Below are positions 1-13,467 of a stretch of 64,000 nt of DNA, piece by piece. The notes under the pieces were generated by a model, which was not told the origin of the DNA, searched no databases, and worked only from the letters and a program-made list of their open reading frames with translations. Numbering within the stretch: the first letter of the stretch is position 1; every line of letters begins with the position of its first letter. A program made the position numbers and the translations under genes. The DNA comes from Lichtheimia corymbifera B2541 (Eukaryota; Mucoromycota; Mucoromycetes; Mucorales; Lichtheimiaceae). The stretch is taken from positions 46,188-110,187 of the forward strand of contig JNEU01000874.1 in the NCBI GenBank assembly GCA_000697475.1, in the 5' to 3' direction.

Positions 1-1861
1 GGTGCTCTGCAGGAACAAGCTTCATGCTTATAACTTTACGGTAAGATGGGTGGTGGATCCATAAGAACAAGGGACTCATACTGGGAATAGACCATCAAAG
101 ATCCATTCACTGATTATGAGGAGTTTCGATTCGACATTGAGGAATATCAACGAGCAAAAGGCCTGAAACGCACCAAGTTTCTTGATCTGGCAACATTGGA
201 TAAGCTCAACGAACATACGATCAATCAACTCAAAGTACGCAACGTCATCAAGTCTAAACTGGATGACATTTCTGGTACGTGTCATGTGTTATTTCCACGA
301 TGATGATGAGGATGGTGGGATTGATTATCTCTTTTCAGGTGTCAGTAATTCTCCCTTGTTCAGCGAATCATCAGAGCCAGAAGTTTTCCGACATCATGCG
401 ACGATTGAAAGTTTGAGAGCAATATGGCGACCACGACTGAGAAACACACCTGGCGGGGATTTGGATAAACCACAACATGAACTTTTACACATGATCAAGG
501 GGATGTCTGCTCGGACAACACGAACCAGTGGGGCAGCTGCAGAAATCCTCTCCAAATTTGCAGGATCCTTGCCATGGGTGGAAAACAAACAAAGTTCGGT
601 ATCACGCAATAGATCAAAACGAAGAGCTGCAGCTACATCATCACCACCTGTAACAACACCCACATCACCAGCAGCACCTTTACGCAATACTACCACTACT
701 ACTACCGCCACCAATATTCAGCTCACTTCACCCAATGGATTGTCAACAGTTGAAGATGTCTTGTATCAACCCGATATTCGAGATGACACTAATACACGGC
801 GATTGCTTTTCGAGTCAGGGCTTTCATCCGATGACGATTTGTATGGTATTTTATAAAGAGGTCTGAGGATATGAAGCTAATTCCCTATAAGCAGTAGCTA
901 TCGATCTGATTCGGATTTTCCTCCATGGCGATTATCATCCGATCGACAAGGTATGTATAAGGTGCCATCTCTTATTTACATATGTATACTAAAACAGGGT
1001 CTATCAGATACTCCTCCTCCACTATCCACAACGACCACCGATTTCCCAACGAAGCGCTTTGTAGGATCACCTGTATCATTGCGACCTGAGACAGCGAGTC
1101 CTGTGAGTGATATCGCAGGCAATGGTGCCAGCGACTTTATGCCATTATCACAGCCCCATCGAGCACCGATGCGATCACGATCCGTATCCGATAGCATTGT
1201 ATCGTTTGCCTATTTTCCACCATCACCCAAAGACCCGATACGACCCAGCAAGCCTATTTTACCACGTGCCAATTCGTTGACCATGATACCAGCAGTACAT
1301 AGCAACCACCTTCTTCATAATGATGGCAACAACGAACGCATGACCGACTTTATACCCTATATCGAGCAATCTGCGGATGACAACACATCTCCTGCATTAC
1401 GACCTTCAGTGACGATGGATGTTGAGACGTATCTTATCTTTGAGAAGCTGCAGCGACAACATACCGAGTTACGAGAAGCCTATCAGCAATTACAAAAGAT
1501 GGCCAATGTATACGAACGCCGAGCAGAGCAATTACGGACGACTTGGCTACGACGATCCACTGAATTTGAGCAAATCGAAAGAGCAGCGCGTAAAGTGATG
1601 GATGAACAACTGGAAGCTGAAAACGAGTTGAAAGAAGTGGATGATTCAAGCGCAAAGTTACATTATGAATTGAATGTATTAAACGAGAACCTCAAGGATG
1701 TCGAGGAAAATGTGTCCACGTTTTACTCCAAAGTCAGTTTACTCGAGCGCAAGATGCATGAATCGCAACAATCCATCACTACCATGCTCATCATTGGCAA
1801 CTACTTTGATTACTATTGGCGAAAAATCAAACGTTGGGCTGGTTGGTCGTCAGATCCATAG
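1..1861 (+). CDS. Coiled-coil protein of unknown function, 5' end outside the window
   Basis: The gene is cut by the left edge. Exons read by eye are about 1-40, 91-274, 339-840, 895-950 and 1008-1861; the joints around 841-1007 have an alternative (donor 846 with acceptor 997) that is also in frame. The first visible part is acidic and charged (KDPFTDYEEF, then LKRTKFLDLATLDKL). A Ser/Thr/Pro-rich linker follows. The last third is a long heptad-type coiled coil starting near base 1410 (ETYLIFEKLQRQH...). The extreme C-terminus is hydrophobic then basic/aromatic (MLIIGNYFDYYWRKIKRW), which could touch a membrane but is short for a transmembrane helix. The stop lies 159 bp from the stop of the convergent RPS28 gene. 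I do not recognise the family; a scaffold or membrane-tether role would be a guess. Confidence 0.7.
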
Positions 1862-2020
1862 TATCTCTCTCCCCCTACATCACCATCCTCCTCCTCCTTC
1901 TATACATCTACATCTATAATAAATACTGTATGTTGGAAGCAACAGCAGGATCCGTATTTATTGTACGTCGCTTTTGCAAAAAGTAACTGTGTGAGAGAGA
2001 GTGTGTGTGTGTGCGTAGTC

Positions 2021-2402
2021 TTAACGAAGACGACGGGCTTCACGCTCGGATTCCAAGAGACAAAGAATGTCGTTTTCACGAACGGGACCCTTGACGTTAC
2101 GAATGATGCTGCGATGAGTGTCGTCCATGAATTCAACGCGAACTTGGGTCACACCACCACGAGAGCCGGTACGGCCGAGGACCTTGATAACACGGGCGAG
2201 CTTGACGGGCTGCTTTTGAGCGTCCTATAATTGGGCCATGCATGGCATTGTTAGGTTCCTCCATTACCAATATCGTATTGCATCCATCCACCCATCCATC
2301 CATCCATTGTATCCCATCCAGATCGTCCATTCATCCATCCATCACTCGTCTTTTTGATATCCCTTATAATAAAATGGTGTATGTTCATATATAACTTACC
2401 AT
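2021..2402 (-). CDS. RPS28: 40S ribosomal protein S28 (eS28)
   Basis: Small-subunit ribosomal protein, part of the cytosolic 40S subunit. The main exon (2021-2224) encodes 67 residues matching eS28 almost throughout: [17 protein letters not shown], then [20 protein letters not shown], ending [12 protein letters not shown]. The exon lacks a start codon. Upstream on the minus strand an ATG at 2402-2400 is followed directly by a consensus donor GTAAGT (2399-2394), and the main exon is preceded by TTATAG (2230-2225). Joining them gives M-DAQKQPVK, a 68-residue protein, the usual length. Exon 1 therefore contributes only the initiator codon, and the intron is about 175 nt, long for this window, containing CATC-type short repeats. 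It converges with the gene ending at 1861. Confidence 0.95.
2279..2345. repeat. CCAT/CATC tetranucleotide-rich tract inside the RPS28 intron
   Basis: Imperfect runs of (CATC)n are seen at roughly 2280-2308 and 2330-2345. They lie wholly inside the intron that separates the RPS28 start codon from the rest of its coding sequence. Confidence 0.8.
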
Positions 2403-3537
2403 ACTGTCTTTTGCACCTGGAGGTAAGGAAGGTGCAACTACGGTGGCGGATTCTCCCCAATCAAGCAGAGCGCTCGGCTGTGTGTGAAATACCATGCCAT
2501 ATTTGGATCATCCCGCGCGCATTGTTCATCCCCCACTACAACTGCTGGGTGATATGTGAGTGTGTGGTTGGACCCACTTGCATACATAATACAACCTATA
2601 TCTCGATTTCTTTATTACAATAAAGGTTGAATGATTATCACTTTTAGGATCCCTTGTTAAAGGAGGTAATGGGGCATCTGTTTACGTTTGATCGCATCAT
2701 CTGATTTGTGAGCTTAAAATGCTGGTTGTTGCTGCTGCTGCAGGTAGTAGTTGTTGTTGTTGTTGTGGCTGCGCGCTTTTCTTGATACACAATGATGAAG
2801 AACATCTCCCCCAATTATTCCTTGCCTGCATCAAGCTATTTTGACTGCATTGACAGCTGCAATAGCATTATGTGCGATTTATTCTTATATGCACAACACG
2901 CACACACTCACAAGTTATTATAGTAGTAACAGTACTCATTCACTGGCAGATCATCCTGTGGCTGTGATAGATGGTACGAGTGATAAGCAATATCTAAATG
3001 TGGAATGCAGAAAACGTTCATGGTAAAAGAAGGGCAAAGTGCTGTCCTCCTGACGTTTGTATGACATCGATGGTCGATCGCATAGTCTTTGGTAGCGTGT
3101 ACATGTATGACAAAAAAGTAAAGCACACTTTTTATATTGTCCAGCCCCATCACTAAAGAGTGCAAGTGCGTTTCATCACGAGATTTACCATTGTTACTGC
3201 AGCAGTATGTCCAATAATAGAAGACAGATGATGATGAACGGGAACAATGATGACAATAGCGTCGTTGTAGCAAGACACAATGTGTGACAATGCCATCCAT
3301 GCTGATCCTATCTAATACGTAGTGGCCGTTGCCTAGCAACCGAAGAAATATTAAATGACGTTACAGAGCCGTTCCAAAGGTAGGGGTGGTCGCTTTCAAC
3401 CAGTTTTGGACATCCTCAGCCTTGCCCAGTCTCGTGTAACCTTTCCATCCGACATATCCTTGTTGATATAAAAAAAGCCTGAATCCATTGTCAAGGTTTT
3501 GTCTTTTTTTTTTTCCTCCCCATTATCCCTTTAGAAC
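2403..3537. other. Intergenic stretch with RPS28 promoter and a possible coding relic
   Basis: No complete gene is supported here. It must carry the RPS28 promoter (minus) and probably the unseen first exon of the membrane-protein gene that follows on plus. Open frames on the minus strand between 2908 and 3339 have no recognisable domain and look like chance. A 50-codon minus-strand open stretch at about 3361-3515 does look protein-like and is listed separately. Confidence 0.5.
3361..3515 (-). pseudogene. Orphan protein-like C-terminal fragment
   Basis: Read on the minus strand, an open frame ends at a TAA near 3361 and encodes a stretch with the texture of a real C-terminus: NLDNGFRLFLYQQGYVGWKG followed by YTRLGKAEDVQNWLKAT. 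It is closed upstream by an in-frame stop near 3520 and has no ATG or convincing splice acceptor. I do not recognise the family. It may be a gene relic, a terminal exon of an unrecognised gene, or chance; the opposite strand is also open over part of it. Confidence 0.3.
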
Positions 3538-4837
3538 ATGTCATCGGGTGGTTCAAACGATCCAACTCCTTCAGATGAAGGTCCACCTCCAACAACAACG
3601 CATGATGATCCTCCTCCAACATCTTCGGAAGATCCACGACCACCACCGACAAGTGATGATCCAGGACCCACTACAAGCGATCCTCCTCCCACTACAACTC
3701 CACCACCTACAACTTCAGACGTAAGCATAACGAGATCTCTATCAATGTTGATGGGAATGTTGATATATGCATATATACATGTAGCCACCTCCCGATACTA
3801 GCACACCACCAACAAGTAGTGATGACCCGCCACCACCTGACACCAGCAGCACAACTCATTCACCTCCACCTCCCGATTCAACCACAACACCACCACCACC
3901 ACCGACATCTGACACAACCACATCCGATAACCCAGGTCGTCCCACAACAACAACACCGGGTGGTGGTGAAGAACCCACTCGAACGGTAACTGACAACCCC
4001 ACTTCCTCACATAATGAACCATCATCTCATCCTCATTCTCGAACGACCACTACTACTACCACGCAACAGCCAAGTTCATCACCTGTGGAAGTGACTACCA
4101 TTTCTAGCTCAGGCACTGATATTGTTACCATTACATCGACCTCTTTTTCAATGATTGGTCCTTCCAGCACACCAGGGGGTGATGGAAATGGAACGGGAGA
4201 TGGATCTTCTTCCGACACAGGTGCCATTGTAGGTGGTGTTGTAGGCGGTGTTGTAGGTTTAGCTGCAATAGGTAATGTATAGAAACGCACGTATGCATAC
4301 ATTAAGACTGCTCACACACATATATACATCATAGCGGCTGTATTGTTCTTTGTTTTACGGAGGAATCGCAAAAAAGCAGCACCCACCCATGATCCATTTG
4401 ATGGTCTTTATTCTCCTAGTGATCGTCACGCCATGTCATCAGCAGCAGCTACGAGTGTCACTGGTGGTGGAGGATCAAGTAGTAATGCACGTCCTCTTGT
4501 GGCACCCTATCGACCTGTCAGTAAAATGGGGGTTGAAGATACTTATCAGCAATCCATGTCATCCACATCCCAAGGATACTATGAGGACACTTCACCGCAA
4601 CATCGATTTTCCGCCGGAACAGCAGGACCTATTCCAGGATATACACCTGGTCAACAATATTACAGTAGTAGCGGATCTGAACCCGAATATGGTATCTATG
4701 GTCACCATCAACAACAACAACAGCCCTCCTCCTTTTGGCCTACTGCTGGAGCAGGTGAAGGATCATCCAATGATGGTGGCGATCGACATGTACCTCATCT
4801 TGCTGAAGAAACACAAGTCCCCCATTCAAGATCATGA
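3538..4837 (+). CDS. Pro/Ser/Thr-rich single-pass membrane protein, 5' end uncertain
   Basis: Exons 3538-3720, 3785-4271 and 4335-4837 join cleanly in frame, giving about 390 residues from the first ATG in the exon. The first 250 residues are a mucin-like region built from Pro, Ser, Thr and Asp (for example DDPPPTSSEDPRPPP), expected to be O-glycosylated. A Gly/Val-rich membrane helix follows (GAIVGGVVGGVVGLAAIG continuing into AAVLFFVL), then a stop-transfer RRNRKK and a Ser/Gln-rich tail of about 150 residues. The third intron splits the membrane helix. No signal peptide is visible after 3538, and the ATG follows an acceptor-like CCCTTTAG at 3526-3533, so a short upstream exon with the signal peptide is likely missing. 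The layout resembles fungal wall-stress sensors, but no WSC Cys-rich domain is seen, so that role is inference. Confidence 0.75.
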
Positions 4838-5227
4838 TCGTTTGTTATTATTGGAAAAAAAGGGACCCGGTATCTATTTATAAATTCTATTCCCAGTAAT
4901 ACATCTTGTACATGTCCATGGATAAATCCTCCTCCTCCTCCTCTTATTATTACCACTGTTGATGCATTCTCTCTCTAAAATCTCTTGAAATTATTCCTGT
5001 AACAATATCAGCTGATGAAGGAGGTGGAATTCTGAAACGTCATCTATCTTACCACCACCCACCCGTACTTTTAGTCAACTATCAACGAGAGTAGATGCTT
5101 GTGCTGCATAATATTTGACATGGGCAAAGTAGTACGTGTGTAACAACCAGTGTCATGTAGGGCGGTATTGTATGTATTCTTTATTCAAAGCTAGTACATG
5201 TGGATAAAAATGTCATTCATATGTATT

Positions 5228-5983
5228 TTAAGGCGAACGATAATCGTCGTCGCTGAGGATATCATACGAGTCGCTTGTATGTGGATCACTCACAGAAGCA
5301 AATCCATCATCCGATCCACTGCTGCTACTACTACTACGATAGCCATCTGAAGATCGACGTGATGGTGGTGTGGCTGTTGTTGTTGACAGTACTCGTGGAG
5401 CATGTTGTTGTTGCTGTTCGTCATCCGCTATAACTGAAGAAGCACATGATGAAGATGATGAAGAATCGAATGAGTCAGTCGACACGTGAAAAGAACTTGT
5501 TGGTGGTTGCAGGATGGAAGAGGATGATGTTGATTTCAAGGCTTCTTTGCGACGTTCCATTTCACGTTCAGCTTCGTCAAGTGCTTTTTGTTCTCTTTCA
5601 AGCCGTTGCTGTCGCTCTTGAATACTCTTTTCCAACGCATCAAGCTCAATCGACGATTGCATCAGCTACACCTCACCATGGTCAATGCCTTGTCACTGGG
5701 ATCACCTGCACATAATACCTACCGATTCCTCACTTTGTAACATGTGTTTTCGATGTCGCAAATCTTGGTGACGCTTGTGCCATGGATGGCTTGTTGTTGC
5801 CGCTGTTTCATCATCCTCGTCATCATCATCATCCAGTTTTTCATGGTCGGCATATTGTCGAACAAAAGCCTCGTATTCTCGCCGTTCCTCGTACTCCTCA
5901 TACAACTTTGAAACGACGTGGTATCCACCCAAAAGAAAGACTACACCACCCGCTGCTATAGCAGCCACAACGATGGGATGCAT
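5228..5983 (-). CDS. Small N-terminally anchored coiled-coil protein
   Basis: Two exons, 5723-5983 and 5228-5665, joined by a 57-nt intron, encode 232 residues. The start MHPIVVAAIAAGGVVFLLGG is a signal anchor or membrane helix, followed by an acidic stretch (KLDDDDDEDDE). Residues from about 90 form a charged coiled coil (LEKSIQERQQRLEREQ, then EREMERRKEAL). The C-terminus is disordered, Ser-rich and acidic, ending DILSDDDYRSP. The start was chosen because the helix begins right after this ATG; the reading frame continues 19 codons upstream without improving it. No family recognised. The topology suggests a type III membrane protein with a cytosolic coiled-coil arm. Confidence 0.7.
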
Positions 5984-8746
<2,763 letters not shown>

Positions 8747-9135
8747 AAGATTATATTCTACTGTAGACAACCTCATCCTTCTCTCCTCATAACCCCCCTT
8801 ACTATGGACCCAACCCCCTCTACTACTACTATTACTCGCAACAACTCCGTGATTCGACCTCCTATATACCGCATCACCCTCCTACATATCCAACCTGCCT
8901 TCACGCACACACACCACACATCCATTAACGCTAGTCGTATCCTATTCTTAATGTTCATTGTACCATGTATATATGTTGATTTGTTCTTTAATCTAAATCT
9001 CATTTTTATCTCTCTAATCTACAAGATCTATGATAAATGTAAGGGATGGAAAGTGTATGTAGGTACCACCTCACGCTCATGCGGAGGTACTTTTGCAGCT
9101 CTTTCTTTTCTCTCTTTCTCTTTTTACCTCACGAC
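8747..9135. other. Intergenic stretch between epimerase and SIKE-like gene
   Basis: Short co-directional spacer. It is pyrimidine-rich just before the next ATG (CTCTTTCTTTTCTCTC at about 9099-9122). No gene or structured element is seen. Confidence 0.5.
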
Positions 9136-10175
9136 ATGCTCGATGAAGACACATTTACCAAGCTATGGAAACTCACAAACGATTGGGCAGCACAACAAAA
9201 GACCAACCATGAGTTAGCATCTGGACTCAACAAACAACTAGCCGAGCAAAAGGTACCCCATTGAACAACCCATTGTCTCCATGGACACCTTACGTCGTTC
9301 ACTCATGACTTTTTACAACCAGCAACAACAGCAAACTGCAGAGAGTAAACAAGGTGATTATCTTTGATGTGCGTGTGTGTGTATATAGATATACGAGAAG
9401 ATCAAGGATTTTAATATGTCATTTTGATAGAGCTACTACAGACGTCGGCATCGTCCTTGTTACTGAGCAGTGATGCGAAGGATCTTGACCAGGCTACTGC
9501 TGAGCTGTTGGCCAATTACAAAGAACTATCGGAACGACACAATGCGGTGATGGAGCGTAATCAAGCACTACAGCATGAATGCAACGATTTACAAGATATT
9601 GTAAAATCCTATGAGGAGAATATAAAAGTCATCACTGATAAACTACGATCCCACACGGTAAGAGAGAGAGAGAGCGAGAGAGCATGGAAACCATAGATTG
9701 ATAATCATCCTACTAGGTATCTGCTGCTGAAGGACATGTCCAACTGAGACGAGAATATGAAGCATTGTTGGATGCTGAAAAGGTTCGAGAGGAAAATGGG
9801 AATATGTTGTCAATGAGACTGATGGTGGTGGTGGTGGTGGTCATGTAGGGGACAACAGCAGAGCTTCTTTTGGAAAACATGACATTAAGGCATCAATTGC
9901 ATCATTTGGCTGCCAAGATACGCAAAGCTTATGCCGACCAAGAAGATATGGATCACACATCAACAACAAAGTTGGCCGAGTTGGAAGCAGAAAATCGGGC
10001 ATTGAGAGAAATGTTACAACTTACGCCATCATCATCCATGCCAGCACCACCTGATACTATACAACCTATCCACAATCAAACGTCCGCCCAACAACTGAGA
10101 CCGACTATGAATAGCAATAGTAGTAGTAGTAGTAGCAGTAGTAGTGGCGTAGTAGAAGAATACTTTGAAGAGTAA
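9136..10175 (+). CDS. FGFR1OP2/SIKE-like coiled-coil protein (putative STRIPAK accessory subunit)
   Basis: Five exons (9136-9252, 9323-9353, 9431-9657, 9717-9782, 9849-10175) encode about 255 residues, close to human FGFR1OP2 (253). Nearly the whole protein is coiled coil. The C-terminal half follows the family pattern: a segment LAAKIRKAYADQEDMD and then LAELEAENRALREMLQLTPS, comparable to the MRKAIEIDEQ and LEQENKGLREILQIT blocks of FGFR1OP2. In animals and Sordaria (SCI1) this family belongs to STRIPAK, the PP2A-containing complex controlling cell fusion, polarity and development. A poly-Ser tail ends in EEYFEE. The last intron has a weak donor (GTTCGA), so that joint may be wrong. Family assignment rests on pattern, not on an alignment. 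Confidence 0.65.
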
Positions 10176-10223
10176 ACTCAAAATGTTTCATTTTCATTAC
10201 TTTCTCTTTCCCCCGCTTTTCAA

Positions 10224-11087
10224 ATGATGCATATTGAATACTTGAACAATACACTTTATTCTGAAATGGCTCAGTTGCCATGGTCAACTACTCCCCATCT
10301 CCCAAGACGATTGAATGGAAATGACATGTTTAGCTTTCTTCTTCGACTTGAAAATGATACTGAAGTTTACTATCAAGGTGGACTCTTCACAGTGGGACGA
10401 GCTATTGTATTAAAATGCAGCTCTATGTAGGATGCGGACGTGATATAGCTGCACTTGTACGCAGCGACGCACCTATCCCGATCGAATGTGGTATATACTA
10501 CTATGAGATGCATATTATTTCCAAAGGCGAGCATGGATATATCGGTATCGGTTTTTGTCATCGAGAAAATAATCTGGATATTCTTCCTGGTATGTACTAC
10601 TACACTAGTTGCTACATCACGTACTCTAACGTTCCTATGCTGATGATGTTGTTGTTGTAGGGTGGGAGGATAACTCGTGGGGCTATCATGGTGATGACGG
10701 AAACTCTTTTCATGATGGAGATCCTACACGCTACGGGCCTCTTTTTACTACCGGAGATGTCGTGGGATGTGGCGTGGATATAGCTCAGGGTAAAGCCTTT
10801 TTCACAAAGAATGGCGTTTACCTCGGGATTGCTTTCGATAATGTTGACACATCACGTGATCTCTTTCCTTGCTTTGGTCTCAACACCGAGGGTGAACGCA
10901 TTAATGTCAACTTTGGTCAGGTCCCCTTTGTTTTTGATATTGAAAATCATGTCCAAGTAAGTCCCATACGATGGGTGAAGGAAAACGGGAGGCGATGGTT
11001 GCTGATGACACATTATGTATATAGAAACAAAGAGCAGATACCCTACGACGCTTACGGAAGCAATGTGAAGATCGCTATTTTTACTAG
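10224..11087 (+). CDS. Short SPRY-domain protein of RanBPM (RanBP9/10, Gid1) type
   Basis: Exons 10224-10377, 10431-10589, 10661-10956 and 11025-11087 give 223 residues. The SPRY/B30.2 domain fills most of it and tracks RanBP9 closely: PIPIECGIYYYEM, GYIGIGF, WGYHGDDGNSF, YGPLFTTGDVVGCGV, FFTKNGVYLGIAF and FGQVPFVFDIE. RanBPM/Gid1 proteins normally continue into LisH, CTLH and CRA domains that build the CTLH/GID ubiquitin ligase. Here the frame ends after a short basic helix (QRADTLRRLRKQCEDRYFY). It is thus a SPRY-only form that could bind a substrate or partner but not assemble by LisH/CTLH. The ATG lies only 48 nt beyond the stop of the preceding gene on the same strand, so 5' UTR and 3' UTR must nearly touch or overlap. 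Confidence 0.85.
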
Positions 11088-11211
11088 TGACCATTTACCC
11101 TCACCCCCCATGTATATCCCAACTATGTAATGTAGCCGTATCATCATCCATGACTGATTATGTAAAACGTACATTTATTAATACAAGACCTGGTGCAAAA
11201 AAGTATGTTGT

Positions 11212-12845
11212 CTACGACCGCTTATAGTAACGTGCATAAACAAAAGCACCTACTGCTGCTGCTGCTGTAGAGGCGAGGAGAATAGTAGACCATGATGATC
11301 CAGCCTTGTCCTTTTTGCTGCTACCAAGGGTGGGGACCAGCTTGCCTTGTTCAGAAAGTGTTTGAATCTCGTCAAAAACAGCGATATTCAATTCAAAGGA
11401 GCGAATGGCTTCTTGCACAATCAAATCTATATATTCATATGCACACAAGGTTAGCATCACATACAAGATAGAGTGAGTAGTATCATACCTCGGGATTCCT
11501 TCGTTACGGGTGCAGTGTTCAATCGCTCACGGTATTCAGCCTTGAATGCATTCTGGTTACCAATATTGTTGAAGGCATAAAATGCAAGACCTTCATCCGA
11601 ATCCCAAGTGCCATCGGTTTCCGAAAGACCCAGCACATGCTTCTTTAGACGCTTTGCCAAGATTTGACCACCACTCAAATCACCCAAGTAGCGCGAATAA
11701 CTATGAGCGACTAAAAGAGAAGGATCCTTTTCACATGCACGTTCCATCGCTTCCACATAATCCTTGACAGCAGGTGTCATGGTAGCAGGATCCGTAATGT
11801 CATCCATTCGTTCCTTGCCATAATAATATTCGAGATCTTTATCATCATCATAAAGTTAATACACATGAAAAAATCACCCTTACACAATGCTCACCTTTCA
11901 AAAGGGTTTCTTTTCGGTTCAGTTCATGAGGGAAATGAATCACTTGAATGGCTGTATTGTCCTTGTGCTTTTCCAATAATGATTCCATAGAGCTAAGATG
12001 GGTATATATCAGGTAAGCTTTCATTATGCGCATCACGATGATCCCATACCTGTACACAAAGTAGAGCGAAGTAAGGTAACGACCATATTCATCACGGTTG
12101 ATTTCACCCTTGAGGAATCGTCTAATTGTCATTGTCAATCAACATAAATCAATGCTCCAATGGTTGAAAACTTACTTTGTGAAAACACTGTTTTCAGCAG
12201 CCTTGTGAGCTACCATGGTACCTTCCCGCATGGCACCAGCCAATTGAGGATCCTTGAGGTATTCAGGTTCCTTTTGAAGAGCATCCTTATCTTCTTGACC
12301 AAAGAGAGTAGAAAAGCTGCTTTCCGACAAGAGCTGGTTCAACATTTGTACAAGGATAGCACCTTCAGGCGTGGATTGGGCCTCTATCATAGTAATCGAA
12401 ATCAATATCTACCTCTTCTCCTAAACACACACACACTTACTTTCCATATCGACAGCAGGATGGTTCTCGGGAACTTGTAAAAGCATGGTTTCAATCTCTT
12501 CCTTGCTCTTATTGGAGAATGGACAACCTATACCCACGTGATGAGACTCTCTGACGATGATCATGATGATGCTATGTGCATATATACATACCTTGTTGAA
12601 AAGCTGGACTATAGAAGACCACAATTGATATTAGAACTGCATGTTTCGATCACTGTTCTGTCCCTCTTATCTTACCATTTGGAAACTTCACCAAAGTTAC
12701 TGACGTTGGCGTGATCTTGAATTTTGGCGTAAGGGCAACCAGAAGCAAATGCAGGGCATTGGCGTTTCAATTCGTCAGTATTCTCAAGGTGATCGAGACC
12801 TGGATGAGGGAATGGTGTTTGTGTTTGTGTGGTTGTTTGCGACAT
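11212..12845 (-). CDS. Tail-anchored heme oxygenase with duplicated N-terminal Cys-Pro modules
   Basis: Heme oxygenase cleaves heme to biliverdin, CO and iron. The catalytic domain shows the proximal-His region (MREGTMVAHKAAENS) and the distal-helix signature SYSRYLGDLSGGQILAK. The C-terminus ends in a hydrophobic helix (TILLASTAAAAVGAFVY) plus ARYYKRS, a tail anchor that would place the enzyme on the ER or mitochondrial surface as for yeast Hmx1 and animal HOs. Before the catalytic domain lies about 90 residues not found in Hmx1. It contains RQCPAFASGCPYAK and, after splicing, SKCPAFQQGCPFSNK: four Cys-Pro dipeptides in two matching modules, similar to heme regulatory motifs of HO-2. The second module is assembled from exon 1 (12676-12845), a 17-nt microexon (12592-12608) and exon 3 (12441-12527). 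Start is the first ATG, giving MSQTTTQTQTPFPHPGL. Confidence 0.93.
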
Positions 12846-13467
12846 GGTAAAAAAGAAGTAAAGGGGTAAAAGAGAGAGTGTGAGTGTGAGTGTGAGTTGG
12901 CAGTAGTGGGCTGACTTTAATCACAAGGATGGTCATTTTCAGTCGTTCGTCGGTCACCGGCTGCCCCGCCCCGCCCACCCCGCCCATGCGATCTTTATCT
13001 GATCCTTGATTCTACTATGGTTCACGTGCCATTGGAGCACAACAATGGAATATAATATCCAAGAAATGGGGAATTGACATGTCTCATTTCAACTTTGGTT
13101 ATCCAAACTACTTTATACATTCTTGACAATAAGCCCTCTTCGTTGTGTTGGAATTACTTTTTAAACTTGCTGCTTTGTTTTCATTGTCATACAGCTTTGT
13201 TATTATAATTTTGCTTTACACAGCGTTGCCATGACCCAGGCAAGAGCAATACTTTGGGACACGTTACACGAATAGAAGCCGAAGTTCCCCCCCTCCTTCT
13301 CTTTTCCACTCCATCACGTTATATAACACAAAAAAAAAAAGCGGCGCTTGGGTGACATGAGAAATGTGTGTTTTTCCTTTTCTTTACCAATGAAACGTCA
13401 TTGCCGAGTATGAACTTTTCTCCCAACCCTTTCATAGCACAATAATTGACTCATGGAGACCACTGTT
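12846..13467. other. Intergenic stretch upstream of the heme oxygenase
   Basis: Carries the heme oxygenase promoter (minus) and the 3' flank of GCP4. A (AC/GT)-type repeat is present at about 12873-12897, a C-rich patch at 12961-12985, and a CACGTG E-box at about 13023-13028. No gene is seen. Confidence 0.5.

Noticed and set aside
2841..3026. Signal-peptide-like plus-strand frame before the mucin-like gene
   Set aside because: It begins with TTG and not ATG, and I could not find a donor joining it to the exon at 3538 in frame, so it is not called as the missing first exon.
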